A stretch of DNA of 64,000 nt. Source: Muraenolepis orangiensis. Lineage: Eukaryota; Chordata; Actinopteri; Gadiformes; Muraenolepididae. The stretch's first letter is position 1. Each line of letters opens with the position of its first letter. The notes beneath the pieces are model-generated. The model did no database searches, was not told where the DNA came from, and saw nothing but the letters and a program-made list of their open reading frames with translations. Positions 32,001 to 54,599 of this stretch are shown here, piece by piece. The stretch spans positions 22,490,552 to 22,554,551 of the forward strand of contig CM051001.1 in NCBI GenBank assembly GCA_027704905.1, in the 5' to 3' direction. The position numbers and the translations under genes are program-made.

Positions 32001-33608
32001 CGACAGAGACACATGGACACAGCCCTAGAGAACTGGTGCTACACGACCAGAGAACAACAGTTGGAACAACAGCCCTAGAGCGTTTCATGTCAAACTGGGG
32101 CGGCAGTAGAGCGGTCGCCTCACAACCCGAAGGTTCCCTCCTAGCAAAAACTTTCGAGGTGTCCCTGAGCAAGACACCCTAACCCTAACTGCTGCATGGC
32201 TGACTCGGCCATCGGTGGCGTGTGTATGAATGGGTAAATGCCTTTTTAAATAGCACTTTACAAGTCATGCTTCACATTTATTTACCGTTTTAGTCATCCA
32301 GTGGACTTTTGGTAAATGGAGGGGGATTGATCATTGTTCATTTGCATATACTACCCTCATTTTAATGGTACAAAGTTGGTAGAAAATCTGCAAAAGTATT
32401 CCTGAAACATAGTCAATTTACAATTTTATTTTATTTAGTCAGCATTTACTTTTTGTATATACAAAGCACTAAACCGGATGATCTAGTAGGTATTAGTCTT
32501 TGACTCATAACCAAAAGGTACTGGGTTCCAACCCCAGATGCCTGCAGGCATCCATGAGAAAGATGCAGTCCTTTCCTGAAGTGTCTGCTAAATGACTATG
32601 TAATCATGGTTTCAAACGATCAACCTTTATTCCTCCCAAGAATGGGCGTGGACGGTCCCTTCGGCACGGCCAGTGAAGATGTGTTTGACTACGAGGTCAG
32701 CATGTTGGTGGGTGCTGGCATCGGGGTAACCCCCTTCGCGTCTATCCTCAAGTCCATCTGGTACAAGTTCAAGGATTCTGACCCCAAGCTGCGCTCCCGA
32801 AAGGTAACGAGTCAAACAAGGAACAAGGCTTGGCCCCGGTCAGGTCTAACCAGTCCTCTGCTTTTGTGTTTCTCAAAGACTGCTTTTGTGTTTCTCAAAA
32901 GGCTGCGTTTACAACTCAAGAGAGAGATATCTGGAAATCACACTGTGTGCAGTTGTGCAAGCGTTAAAGCAAACTAACAAATATGCCTTGTTGCAGATCT
33001 ACTTTTACTGGTTGTGCCGGGAAACCCATGCCTTCGAGTGGTTTGCAGATCTCCTACAGGTGCTAGAGAAGGAGATGGAGGAGAGAGGCATGGGGGATTT
33101 CCTCACCTACAAACTCTTCTTGACTGGATGGGATCAGAGCCATGTGTGTGGTCAATACTCAACTCTCTCATTCAAATATTTCAAAAGTCCATAAAGACCT
33201 GATATGTTCATAGTTGAATAATTAACTCAGGCGCCACTCTCCCCTCTATTCTCATAGACTGCTCATGTGATGGTTCATTTTGACGAAGACACGGATGTGG
33301 TGACCGGTCTCAAGCAGAAAACTCACTACGGAAGACCCAACTGGGAGAAAGAGTTTGAACAAGTTCGCAAAGAGAATCCAACGTAAGTCAGGAAAATAAA
33401 GCCCTCAGTGAAATAAATGAGTTTCAATAGTTTGCACATGGGTTTAGTAAAAAATATTTCTCTCAATTGTGTTGCCTTTAGATCCACTGTGGGAACCTTC
33501 TTGTGTGGCCCTCAAGCCTTAGCCAAGGTGTTGGAGAAGAAATGTGCCAAATACTCCGATGTGGATCCTCGAAAGACCAGGTTCTACTTCAACAAAGAGA
33601 ACTTCTAG
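28900..33608 (+). CDS. nox1: NADPH oxidase 1 (NOX1)
   Basis: The catalytic subunit that moves electrons from NADPH through FAD and two haems across the membrane to make superoxide, working with p22phox, NOXO1, NOXA1 and Rac. Thirteen exons keep phase: 28900-28944, 29111-29206, 29331-29441, 29649-29733, 30315-30460, 30627-30820, 30944-31067, 31181-31273, 31476-31717, 32641-32803, 32997-33143, 33258-33382 and 33482-33608 (1698 nt, 565 aa; human NOX1 is 564). Haem-ligand histidines are at 101 (FHKLVAYM), 115 (AVHTIAHLL), 210 (WYTHHLF) and 223 (VIHGAG). FAD binding is by HPFTMTSAP, NADPH binding by VDGPFGTASED, VLVGAGIGVTPFAS-type and FLCGPQALAK motifs, and the C-terminus is FNKENF. Exon 1 encodes MGNMIINHGLTSFIL: the family's two early Trp residues are replaced by Met and Gly. 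The Xq22-like neighbours favour NOX1 over NOX2 (CYBB). The gene is complete and looks functional. Confidence 0.95.
30534..30581. repeat. (ATC)n / (CAC)n trinucleotide run
   Basis: TCATCATC-type repeats in nox1 intron 5. The same intron begins with a long C run (about 30470-30489) just after the exon 5 donor. Confidence 0.9.
31838..32082. repeat. Minisatellite, about five units of 43-51 bp
   Basis: The unit carries 'gaactggtgct', 'cacgaccagagaacaacag' and 'ttggaacaacagccctaga'. The string actggtgct starts at about 31841, 31891, 31942 and 32032, with a damaged unit near 31989. It lies in nox1 intron 9, directly before a family A repeat. Confidence 0.92.
32097..32290 (-). repeat. Dispersed fish repeat, family A (copy 2)
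   Basis: Same orientation as the copy at 1-242 ('ctcctagcaaaaactttcg', 'gagcaagacaccctaac', 'gcatggctgactc', 'tttacaagtcatgc'). It is internally shortened and lies in nox1 intron 9. Confidence 0.7.
32463..32606 (+). mobile_element. tRNA-derived SINE
   Basis: A tRNA-like head with a box-B-like ggttccaacccc is followed by a non-tRNA body. The tail 'gtctgctaaatgactatgtaa' is frequent in fish SINEs. It ends about 35 nt before the nox1 exon 10 acceptor. It is too diverged to be a tRNA gene. Confidence 0.65.
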
Positions 33609-34696
33609 ACATGGTAATGTCTAGCTTGGTAATGATAGCCGTCAGGGCAACTTATAAAGGCTTGAATATCTGTCAGACCTGAAGAACCATCTTCGCCAGC
33701 AACCATTTAGGATCCTACCTCCGTTCACCGATGATTAGCACAAAGCACAACACCGCACCTATTACAAAACGTTAAAGGTTGGAATGGTGTTCCTGTATTT
33801 CTCAGGGCGAAGGCCTTTCTCTTCCATTAATATTGCAGTGATTCATAGCTTGTGAGACAAACTCCAGTCAAATATAAAGGAGAATGCACTGATTGGAGCA
33901 CTCTGTTACCTAATAAATATTTTTGCATTTTATTACATTATGACCTAGACATGGACTTGGTTTTATCTCCAAAATGCTATCTTTTTTTCTGCTTAACCCC
34001 ACCTATTTCACGGTCTGACTATAGTAAGTGGCCTCGGTTAGTCTGCTCGACAACCGTTGACTACCTGAGACAGCCACAAATTGACTTTCGATTAATTTGT
34101 TTTTTACAATTTAAAAACCGTTGCACAGTTGTGCATTGTTGTTGAGGCTGTATACAATAGGTTAGGCGTGTTCGACAAGTTTTACAACCTCAAAACTAAA
34201 TGTCAGTAACATAGCGCTGCTGTGATGGTGCATTACACACCTTAGTAGAAATGTATGCAGCTGGAAGTTAGAAAGATATTGGATATTTATGCTCTGAATA
34301 AGCCATGTGGCGTGGGGAACGAAATACACGATCACCAGTTCGAGTCATACTGGAGAATTACCCTGCCCGAAACAATAGTCCAACTATTGGACTATTGTAC
34401 TTAACTCCAACTACCAGTAGATGGTCACGTTTATACATTTCCCCAATGGATCAAACATAAAAATAACCGTTTAGAAGTATACCCTACTCGCTGTACAACA
34501 GTAAAATACAATACATGTACATTAGTGGAAACGATCGCATTCAATTTTTTATTTTATTTCTTGAATCCTACTCTGTGCACATACACACACAGCTACCACC
34601 ACAAATAAATCAAATTCTGTGGGAAAGACCCGAGTGTACAGCTGAGGACTTAAGTGCATTGCCGAGTGTGAAGTTGTGTGGATGATACATACCTTT

Positions 34697-34789
34697 AATA
34701 AATCTGTATGCCTAATACAAACCAATCACATTTGATAATCACTTCACACTTGAATACTGTAAATACTGTATAGACTATATTTGAATAAA
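34697..34789 (+). terminator. Candidate nox1 poly(A) signals
   Basis: Two AATAAA hexamers (34697-34702 and 34784-34789) lie about 1.1 kb after the nox1 stop. Which is used is unknown. Confidence 0.4.
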
Positions 34790-35042
34790 ACCAAAAGTAC
34801 CATGGTTATGTTTTATTAATCTTTCAAGTGATATTGATTTGATTTGACCACCTATTAACACGATACGTGCTCCTTGGAAACAATGGCTTTTTATAGTCAT
34901 GCTCAGGGAGTTCCTTGTGTGATAAGGAAGCTGCACTGTAATGACACACTTTACTGGAAGAGCACTTAACACATTGTTTAATTACTGTCTAATGTTTACC
35001 ACAATCCACACGACAGTTTAGGGTCAACTTTATGTTTCACTT

Positions 35043-35048
35043 TTTATT
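35043..35048 (-). terminator. Candidate cstf2 poly(A) signal
   Basis: TTTATT on the plus strand is AATAAA on the minus strand, about 575 nt downstream of the cstf2 stop. Confidence 0.45.
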
Positions 35049-35622
35049 GATGAACAAAAACAAATACAAAACAGTTTCTACAGCCACAATAAGGAAAGAA
35101 AATGAACACGGCATGACACAGCCTGCTGACTTCTGTTCAGCCTTCCCAAACGTCTCTTCGCCACAAAATGCCCCTTCCAAATCTCCAATCTTGAAAAAAA
35201 AACCAAAAACAAAATCAACTCAAATATAAAGGATCCAAAAAAACGACAAACTTGTGGAATACAGCCCATCTAGTGAGACCAGCCGTCTTCAGACCGGTTT
35301 GACATATCACAATGATGGGAAGCGATGACTCATTAACGAAGCCTGAAAACAAAAAAACAACAACAACTGAAACAAGACTGAAAAGAATGCGCATCACATG
35401 GCATGCTGGGTCCATCACAGACCAGCTGAGACGATTGAGCGATTGCTTAGCAAAACTACGTGACTTATTGCATCTCGTGTCGCCGTGATGCGTGTCACTG
35501 AACCAACCAACAGCCCACACGAGGAGTTCCACAGCCTTATACAAACTCGCCGGGTTTCGCTTCAAGTGAACCAGGGTCTTATCATGCCACGTGCCGAGGC
35601 CTACCTTGGGCAAGGGCCGACG

Positions 35623-45377
<9,755 letters not shown>

Positions 45378-45856
45378 TTTGGGGACAGAGACAAGTGTGA
45401 CACCGGCGGAAAAGGAAGCGTAAACAAATCTAACCGTTTCCGTTTTCATATTTGACGACCGTGGTGAAAACGTGTGGGCAATATTATACACCAATACGCC
45501 TTAACTGTACTATTAATCCACCGGTTAAAGAACGGGCAATGCAATACGTCTACAAGACTGTCGAACACTGACACTTGACTGTTTCTGTGTAACAATACAT
45601 CACAGTAATTTAGCAGACTGTTTCATTGTTTCATACTGTGTATTGCATCACTACCACATTACCTAGTTATATGTTACACCCACTGCACCTTTGTATGTAT
45701 AATACATTTATATTTTTGTATATTCTGCATTTCTATTTGGGCACCGCACTATGTACATACAAGTTATATGGCGATGTTTTTTTTGTTTTTCTGTTTATTT
45801 TGTTGAGTTAAAAAAAAATCTCTCTTTTTCGCCCTCTCTCCTTATAAAATAAATAA

Positions 45857-45886
45857 ATATATATATATATATAAATAAAAAAAATA

Positions 45887-45950
<64 letters not shown>

Positions 45951-45964
45951 ATATATATATATAT
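45857..45964. repeat. (AT)n-rich tract
   Basis: About 108 nt of AT repeats with A-rich interruptions, about 480 nt upstream of the cstf2 start. Confidence 0.95.
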
Positions 45965-46667
45965 TGTGTTGTGTCAATGTGGGATGTAAAACCAAGTGGT
46001 GATCAAGTCTAACGGGTGAACACTAGGTGGCGCCGTTTCCCGCTGTTGAACCAGAAGCTCCGCTGCTTCTTATCAAGCGTTGGATACTTTGAAAAATACT
46101 GTTAAATACTGAAGTAGTTTGCGCTGAACTGCTCGGAATTAATTGCCTGTGCTTTCTTGAACTCCCCTACACAAAACTACCACGACTACCACGGAGACCT
46201 CTGTACGTGGGAAAAACAAATGAACAGGTTAGTTGTGTTTAAAGTTAACAAGGTCCATTTTGCTGCAATATTCTTATCCCATTTGACTTGTCCAAATGTT
46301 GTAGCTGTATATCTGTAAAAAGATGGATGTAGTGTATACATGATAGTAACTAGCATGTTGTGTCGTTTATAAATGTGATTGGAAAAAGGAACGAAGAGTA
46401 GAAAGAAATGTAAGGTCAGTGTGATAACGTCGTGCTCAACATATAATGACAACACGAGGCTTTGTGTGTGATGACAGTGCGGGGGAAGCTCGTTTGGTTT
46501 TGCAAAGGGAATACAAAGACAATCTCTCACGTCACCTAACAGCATTGAACGTGTGTAGTATTGTAGCCTCCACTGTTTAATAAATAATCGTGTTGCCATT
46601 CACAAGTATTCCTTTAGTTAGAAGAAATAACGCGTTCTCTGTTGCCAGTAAAATACACGAAAAGGTT

Positions 46668-46740
46668 TGGTTCCACTGGGGCTCGAACCCAGGACCTTCT
46701 GCGTGTAAAGCAGACGTGATAACCACTACACTATGGAACC
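46668..46740 (-). tRNA. tRNA-Val (anticodon UAC)
   Basis: On the minus strand 46740-46668 gives a complete 73-nt cloverleaf. The acceptor stem GGTTCCA pairs with TGGAACC, followed by discriminator A (46668). Box A is tagtgtagtgg, the anticodon loop is TTTACAC with TAC at 46707-46705, and box B is GGTTCGAGCC. A TTTT pol III terminator follows at 46663-46660. No intron is present. It looks identical or nearly so to the vertebrate tRNA-Val-TAC consensus I remember. It stands alone between cstf2 and bcorl1. Confidence 0.96.
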
Positions 46741-48689
46741 AACTGTTTACGTGAGACACGCGTTCCCCGTTAATTTGGGCAGTGCCCCGAAAATGGCCAT
46801 TACGGAGTTTTAGGGTGAGGTCGTTGCCTTTTTTTGTTGTACGCTACGTATACGCTCACATTTATGTGATATGTATGTAATACTACATTCTTTTTATTTT
46901 ATTTCGATTAATATGGTCTCCGAGGTTAGGTCGGTCAGACGCCAGAGGAGATGCTGTTTTTCGCGGCATTTCCACACATCGTCCGTCCGGCCGCCCTTGC
47001 CCATACATAAACAATGACAGACTCACGACTCACGGCAGAAGTCAAATGAAGGTCCTGGCATTTTTTTTTCTTTGTTTGATCGACATCACATTATATTTAC
47101 ATTCACAAGTAAGCATTATGCAGAAACTGAAGTCAGTTTTATGTTTGGAATTACAAAAATAAACGCACACACAGTGTCCAATACTGGATACTCGGTGGTC
47201 ATTTCAGTGTGAACAATTTTTCAGGCAAACACAAATTGATTGTTGATTGTTGATTTTTGCTTCATTGCCCAAATAGTTTCAGAAATGTGTCTTACGTCCC
47301 AAGACACTGTTTCTCATAATACAAAACACACAAACAGACAGAACAAACGAAGCTCTGCTACACACCAGACACGATTTCCTGCAAAGCATTCTTTAAACAG
47401 TGTGGTGGAACTATGGTCTGTTTTAAACAGTCCATGGTCTGATCCGTTCCTCATGCCCCCTGTGCTGGGGGTGACAGGGGTCCCATATACCAACGCTATA
47501 CCAACACATTGTATCTTGTATCTTGCTGCGTGTTAGATATTGCTGATGCACAATATCTTACTTGCCCGAGAGTTAATCAAATAGTCCAATCACAAATCAC
47601 AAGTGCAGTAAAGGAAATGAGACAGTTGACAGACTGCACGGTAGGGATTTCCATGGCATCACAAAATCTGCGTTTCCTATTGACATATCTTGAGATAAGA
47701 TAATATATGCGTCTAATTCCATCACAATATGAGGGGTGATGATTTATTATTACACTTTTCAAATATTGTGATAATTCTGGCAAATTTTGCAGATTTAGCA
47801 TTTACCAAAGCTACTTACAATAGTGCGTTCAACAAAGATCCAAGAAAATAGAGCATCAGATTCATATTCATATTCACATATTCAGCATCAGAAGGCTACA
47901 ATCAAGATTCAAGATTTAAATTTTAATGGAATGCTTACTACCCATTCCAATCAGTAGGTTGTTCAGACTGTTTTGTGACCTGGTGCAATAATTAGCTATG
48001 ATGAGCCTAAACAATCACATATAATAACATACAGTATCATCACGGCTGATTGAGTTGAAGTGAATGACTTAGTATAGTGACTTAGAAGTTTGGTGATTGG
48101 TGTATTGATCTTAAGCCCTGAAACATTAGCCTTGTGAGACCATCCTGATATTTACGTTTCACAATGAATATCAGTCTGGCCTTGGCTGGGTAGCCATTGA
48201 TTCCCAAATATGGCCACGACGACTCCAGCCAATCAGAGTGGCACTTGTGCTCTCTTCACTCTTGCCAAATCCAGTGGGAAGTAAAGCAAAAACATATTCT
48301 GATCTGAGAAAAGCCTGGTAGATTTCTGATCATTTTTTGAACATCATTATCTATCTGTCTATTTCTGCTTTAAAAACTGCTATGTTTTATTTTATTTGGC
48401 AGACTGTGAACGGAAACTCCCTCCCTGAGCACTGATTGGTCCTAGCATTTTCTTAATTTGATGTGAACTTGCAAAGATGGCAATGGTCTCATGAAGCTAC
48501 TTATCCATACTAATGCTCCCCAATGCACCGCAGGTTGGACAGCTAGACCTCCACCTGGGGCATGCCTTCCCATACGGGACTGTGGCTCTAAGGACTCTTC
48601 TCTGCCTAGCGCTGTGATTGTTGAAGGTCCTTCTCTGGCTAGCTTCATTGATAGTCATGCTACAAGATACTTGTTTGTGGGTCCTTGTT

Positions 48690-48770
48690 TATCAAGACTC
48701 ACAGGTTAAACCAGCCACCACTACACATACTCGAGGAGAAGAGCATGTACCAACTGCTCTGTTTGTTATT
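48690..48770 (+). repeat. Dispersed repeat, family C (short copy)
   Basis: 'ggttaaaccagccaccactac' and 'gagcatgtaccaactgctctg' match the 38914-39200 copy. Confidence 0.5.
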
Positions 48771-49047
48771 ATCAGCCAAACTTTTTCGCACTATACGTTT
48801 TCGAGCCGCACTGATGTAACGCCGCCATGCATTTTTGACACATAACTGACTTTAACTATTGATCTTTAAGCTTCATGTAAAACCAACCTAGTCTGTAGAA
48901 AGTTGAATATGTCAGTTAAAAAATAGTTTTTCAGTGTCATTTTTCTTTCACACACGCGAATGCACACAAGCTGATATCATTCATTTTGTCTTTAGCTCTG
49001 TTGGAATACTGGGTCTCAGTTGGAATGACCCAACGTTTATAGATTCA

Positions 49048-49520
49048 GGATGTTTTTATTCGCCATATGCAACAAGTACAAAGGAATGCTTACTCCCCAT
49101 TCCCTCCCGCAGTAGGAATATATTACAATTCAACACTATATACTATACTATGTACTATATTTATACTATACAACACTATTGTATATAACAATACTTTACA
49201 CAATCAAAAATAACAATAAAGTGACTGATGGATGATATATACATATGTTGAATTGTGCAAAAAGCATTTAAAAAGACAGCCGGTTGTGCAGCAGCATCAT
49301 GAATACACTGCAGTAGTACAGCGCAGAACAGTAATGAGTCCAAAAAGCCCAGGAAAAGGATGATAGCGTATGATAGTGTAATGATATATGGATGACAATG
49401 TTATGATAGTAGCAGCACTCCTAGCAGCTCAGTAGGCAGTGCACTGCATGTGGATAAAAACTGTCCTTGAACCTGGTAGTCTTGTACGGATGCTGCAGAA
49501 CCGGCGTGTACAGTACATAG
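49048..49520 (-). mobile_element. LINE 3' tail (L2/CR1-like)
   Basis: 'tttattcgccatatgcaaca', 'cttactccccattccctccc', 'cactcctagcagctcagtagg' and 'aactgtccttgaacctggta' are the reverse complement of a fish LINE 3' end. It is the longest of the minus-strand tails here. Confidence 0.75.
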
Positions 49521-49990
49521 CACTGTTGTGGCTTGGCCTGCTTGACATACTGGTGGCTGCTGTCCGTTGATGCTGGTTAATAGACTGCTTGCTGCGGTAT
49601 TCAAAGGAACAAAATGGGCAACGGTGTAAATAGTGGCCAATTAGATTAAACAGCGGAGGTGAAAGTAGAATGTGGTTTTTATTACATCTTTACACTTTTC
49701 CCATAGCAATTTAGAGGCGCCCTCTTCATCCCCGGATTGCCCTTGGTCTCTAATGAACATAGGGTATAAGTAGGCTCTATACGCCCCCTCTTCACATGCA
49801 GGCTACAGATTGATGTGTCATGTTGTTTGTATGTGCTATACAAAGCGACAGCACTTCCTATCTGAATGGGGCTTCAGGCTAAGGAATTAATTAAATACTG
49901 TTTTTGAATGGTATTCTTGGGTAACAAAATAAAATGAGAGACTTAATGCAAGGCAGAGATATTGCTTTAAAGTGTAGTAATGAGTAATGA

Positions 49991-50156
49991 TAAACGCGAG
50001 AAATTAAAAGATCCATCGATTAAATGATTAGACTTTGATGCAATTGCCTGTTTGTCTGGACTGTTTAGATACATAACGCGAGAAATTGAAAAAATCCATA
50101 GATTAAATGATTAGACTTTGATGTAATGCCTGTTTGTCTGGACTGTTTAGATGCAT
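49991..50156. repeat. Tandem duplication, two units of about 83 bp
   Basis: Units 49991-50074 and 50075-50156 share 'aacgcgagaaatt', 'gattaaatgattagactttg' and 'cctgtttgtctggactgttt' with few differences. No coding capacity is seen. Confidence 0.92.
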
Positions 50157-50597
50157 AAATACAAGTCCCGACACCCCTGAGTGGTTCACCCTAACCACTA
50201 GTAACCAGGGTATCCAGGGTGAACAGTGAGTAGTGGGACCTGCGGTGATATCGTCTGCCTCTAAAACAGGACAAGCCAACATCCTTTTCCATCATATTTG
50301 CATGCAAAAAAAAGAGGTGAAAGGGGCAGGAATGACCTATAGCGGTGAGAGGTGTCTGAGTCCCAACAGAAAAGTTTAGGCTTTTTCAACCCCACATGTC
50401 GCCAGTGGCAGAATCCTTGAGATGCCTTCAAAGATGCCTATCCTATCGTTAGGTGACTTGATTCGAAGAAGGAAAGAATTAGGTCCCACGTGCCTTCTCT
50501 CTTAATGAATACCGTGCCGTTATCTGAAAGTCTCACAACTTTTTTTCCTGCTAAGCTTCAGCAGAAATATGCGTCCCTGTGTTATATACAAGATACA

Positions 50598-50770
50598 GGT
50601 TTTTTATTGGCCATTTGCAACAAGTACAATGGAACGCTTACTCCCCATTCCCTCCCGCAGTATGCATTTCTAAAACTATACTATAAAAATACTATACACA
50701 ATAAAAATGAACATAAAAGAACAATAAAGTGACTGATGGATGATATGTACATGTTTTGAATTGTGCAAAT
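50598..50770 (-). mobile_element. LINE 3' tail
   Basis: 'ttattggccatttgcaacaag' and 'gcttactccccattccctcc', then an A/T-rich part with 'gtgactgatggatgatat', which also occurs in the 49.05-49.5 kb copy. Confidence 0.7.
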
Positions 50771-52348
50771 CCAGCAGGCCTTTGGCAATGACATTTCGGT
50801 AAGCCCCCCCCTGTGCTGACTTGGGGTTGCCTGTGGATGAACCAGGCCTACAAGACTCCAGTCCACAAACACAACATGTCATTGTGTCTTTGATATCAGA
50901 AGAACACAACTCGAGACGTGTTTCTTTATCATTGACGATTATTCAGGGGATTTAATGTCAATGGAAGAAATAAGCCAATACATACATATACAGTAAACAC
51001 TCAACAACAAATATGTTCCATACACAACATGAACAGGATTTCAGATGACGTTGGCCTGTCCAATTAATTAGTAGCCGTATGACTAAACAGTTCCAATGAG
51101 AATCAATTATCTTATGGGTTTCTGTTTTTAAAAGCACAGGGACAGGGGAATTGCCAGAGGAGTCAAACGAACGCAGCACACATTCCACATCTGATGTGTT
51201 TAGCCACAGAGGCTCAAACACTAAAATGTAGTACAAAAAGAGTAGACAGCTTTGATATCAATTGTGTTTCCTTTAATTGTTATTATTATTATTTTTACTC
51301 TCACAAGGTCGCTCGGACTTATTAATACATTGTTCCGATCCATGTTGTTCACCTGTAGGGCTTCGCACGGCGCTAGGACCCAGGGTGCGCGATTTACATC
51401 TCCAGCTGCTGCAGACCGAAAACTGGCAATAAGCGAAGATCGAGAGGACAAGCCAAAATTGCATACTCTATTCATTCTACTTCAAAATCAAACCCCTGGG
51501 CCCGCACGGAACCACCACCATAGAGATCAATAGCTTGTTGCGCTGAATGCATGCTTTCTGACTATAGGCAGCTGGGAACGCAAGGTAAGACGGTGCAATA
51601 CCATGCGATTACTAATAACAAAGGCGTTACGGGCGAGCAGGGGGCATTAAAAGGGGGGGGTGGTGGGGGGGGGGGGGCATTGCACAACGCCATTGAGGGC
51701 AAGTAAACTCTTGACAAACTTTGACATCGATAATTGTATTTTTTTTTTAGAGCTGTGCGTGTTTTTCCATGTATTGACTTGTTTGGGTCGTACCCTTATT
51801 TCACTACTTGTGTTGTGTGGGATCGTGTCACATGGAGCTACGGATAACCAAGTTCTCGAGATGACATACGACGTGATATTGCAGTCAGTTCGCCAAAACG
51901 CTGACACTGTACGACCCGATACAGTTCAGCTTCGCGCAAGCATTTCAACCTTGTATCACCCCATACCATGGCACCAGTAACATACACATGGTCGATCGGT
52001 CCTTGTCCCCCCCCTTTCCGTCGTTTACTGTAGCATAATGAATTATAACACGTAGAAGGTAGTCGGCTATAACGCGTCGGACTTTCCTACTTCACGCGTA
52101 GCCCCCTCCCAACGTTGCGTTTTGACCAGGTGGACCACGAACTTCGACGGGACATCCTCGTCGCCCTGAACCATGGCGGCCTAATCAGGTCGATAATCTC
52201 TCACACGGCACACGGGGAAAGATGACCATTTTTTGCCCACTTTTTAAGGGCATTCCTAAAACCTTCCGAAGGCCCCTCGTAGCGAACGGCGTGTGTCTTC
52301 CTCATTATCACAGTTGGCTTTAGCACACGTGACGTGTGCTTATGGATA

Positions 52349-52491
<143 letters not shown>

Positions 52492-54599
52492 GTGTTGGCG
52501 AGACACCTTTTTGGGTGTCAGTCCGTGGTTTCAAACCCTCCGCTCGCGCTGTCGAGCTGGTCGGTCGGCGTTGTGTGTGTGTGTGAGCGGCGAGTGTTCG
52601 TAGAGCGAGCCGCCCGGTCGCCACTACCGGGATGGCTGTCTGCGCGGTCACTGAGGTCTCCGGGTTACCCCCAACCATGTGTGTCAACGGAAGACGCCGT
52701 GCACTTGCGCTTCAATGGGCCGGTGGTGGTGGTGGTGCTCGTATTTGGGACTTCTTCTTCTACTTCACCATTTTACACTTGCCCATCTTGTCAAATGGCT
52801 TTGGGGCTGTTCTGAGGGGGGGGGGGGCGGACTCGCTGCCATTACCGGTCGAATCGCTTTGAGTTAGACCGGCTCCGGACGAACAACGTAGTTTAGGATA
52901 CTTTAAAAAACGCGTGCGTTGAACATAATAGCCCACACCACGAGTATATCCATTCGCGTGTTTGAGTTGGCTGTTGGTTTTCGTTGTTAGTTTAATCAAA
53001 ATTGTTTTTGTTTTTTTGATACAGTAGGCGGCCGACAGCCTGTTAGGCTAGATGTCAGATAGGGGGGTCTCCCTCACTACAAATAGCCTACAAGTAGCCC
53101 TACCCTTAAACACGATCATCTCATGTATAGTAGGAACACCATCTATGACTATAGGCTAGTCACATAATCAGACTACATGTAAGTTGTGAAGTGACAACGA
53201 TTTTATATTTTATATTGCTTTTTGTCAATGATCAAGAATCCCCGGCAATATATTCATCACTATATTCCTTTCAAATGAACAGTTCGTGTTTGTGGTAATT
53301 AGACATTTAAATGGAATTGTTACATCGATAATGTTGAACCGTGTCAGACCTTTCAGGTTCAATCTAATGTGATGCTCCATACTGTAGGTTTACGGCATGC
53401 CTTCATACGAGGTACACACAGCATGTTGTTATTGTTTATGCATGGGACTCGACTTCTTAAATCACGTGTGCCATTTGCTCTGCATGTTTTGTTCACACTT
53501 AGATTGACTTAAAAGTATGTAATGGCTCCTCCCGTATTAAATGATCAGATAGCCTTACTGTGTTGGGTAGACTAAACCGTCTGTAGATTCTCCACAGACA
53601 GCTGCTTCGAGATGGAATCCACTGGGCACCCTTTTATTGATGTATTGTACACACTGTGGCTTGATAGGATATCGTTTGATTGTTTCAATAGCATTTTGAT
53701 CTGGATTATGGGCCTGCATTGTCTTGACAGTATTCATAATGGCCACGTGAGTTACTGGGGAAAGTGAGCTCCATATACAGACAGGTGTTAGCCACACTGA
53801 TATCACGGCCCTGAGATGAAAACCTGCACTTAACAGTGACATTGCACTGCAAAAGTTGACATTCAGCTATGCTTATAAAATAACCAGAACCTGGCCTATA
53901 GCCATTCCTTAGAGACTGAAACCAATTGGGCATGTTGGGAGCCTATGTGGGTAAAGGGGCATCATGAATTAATGCCAAATATGTAAGGCGCCGAATGTCA
54001 CCAGTGGTGGCTGCCAGAGCATTTTAACTGAACATACAGAGGACATTTTGTGGGGGGAAACTCTCCAGCAAATAGACAATTTAACTTGATAGACATTTGA
54101 TATGAGCTAATGGATCAAGAGGCGATACAAATGGGTATTTATGAAATGCCTTCGTTGTAAGAAAACACTCAGACCGTGATGAGTTGTGGAGGTCAACACA
54201 AGAGACACCTTATCTATTAGTGTGCCTCATTATGTGGACATTAATAGCTCAACCAATACTGGTGGTTTCAGTGTAAACACATAGGGCTTAGCCCTTCTAT
54301 GTGGAATTAAAAGCAAGCCGTCCGTCTATTGTGCTCCGTGAAAGCACGAATATCGTTGCTGTTGGCATTTACAACGGGCAAGTGCCCCCAAACACACGGG
54401 ATGTCGCTTCCTCGTGTTAATTCCGCAACAACAGAAGACCCGTACCTCTCCCACACTCTTATGTGTTATGTGTTTCGCATTTTCATCTAGCAACCACCGA
54501 CCCCGTGGGAACGTATGAGTGGCTTCCCTTCCCAATGAAGACATTCGTCCTCTGACACTCAGAGGATGTGTGTTACTGTCGTTTAAAAACACAACGTAT

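Larger units (their letters stand above)
33609..35622. other. nox1-cstf2 tail-to-tail interval (3'UTRs)
   Basis: Convergent 3' ends. On the plus strand AATAAA lies at 34697-34702 and 34784-34789. On the minus strand AATAAA (TTTATT at 35043-35048) can end cstf2. The two transcripts may come within a few hundred bases of each other. No open frame of interest is seen. Confidence 0.55.

Noticed and set aside
31838..32082. Regular repeats considered as a CRISPR-like array
   Set aside because: The repeats are contiguous minisatellite units without unique spacers, inside a vertebrate intron.
32463..32606. Considered as a tRNA gene because of its box-B-like motif
   Set aside because: No cloverleaf can be folded, and the body and tail are those of a SINE.
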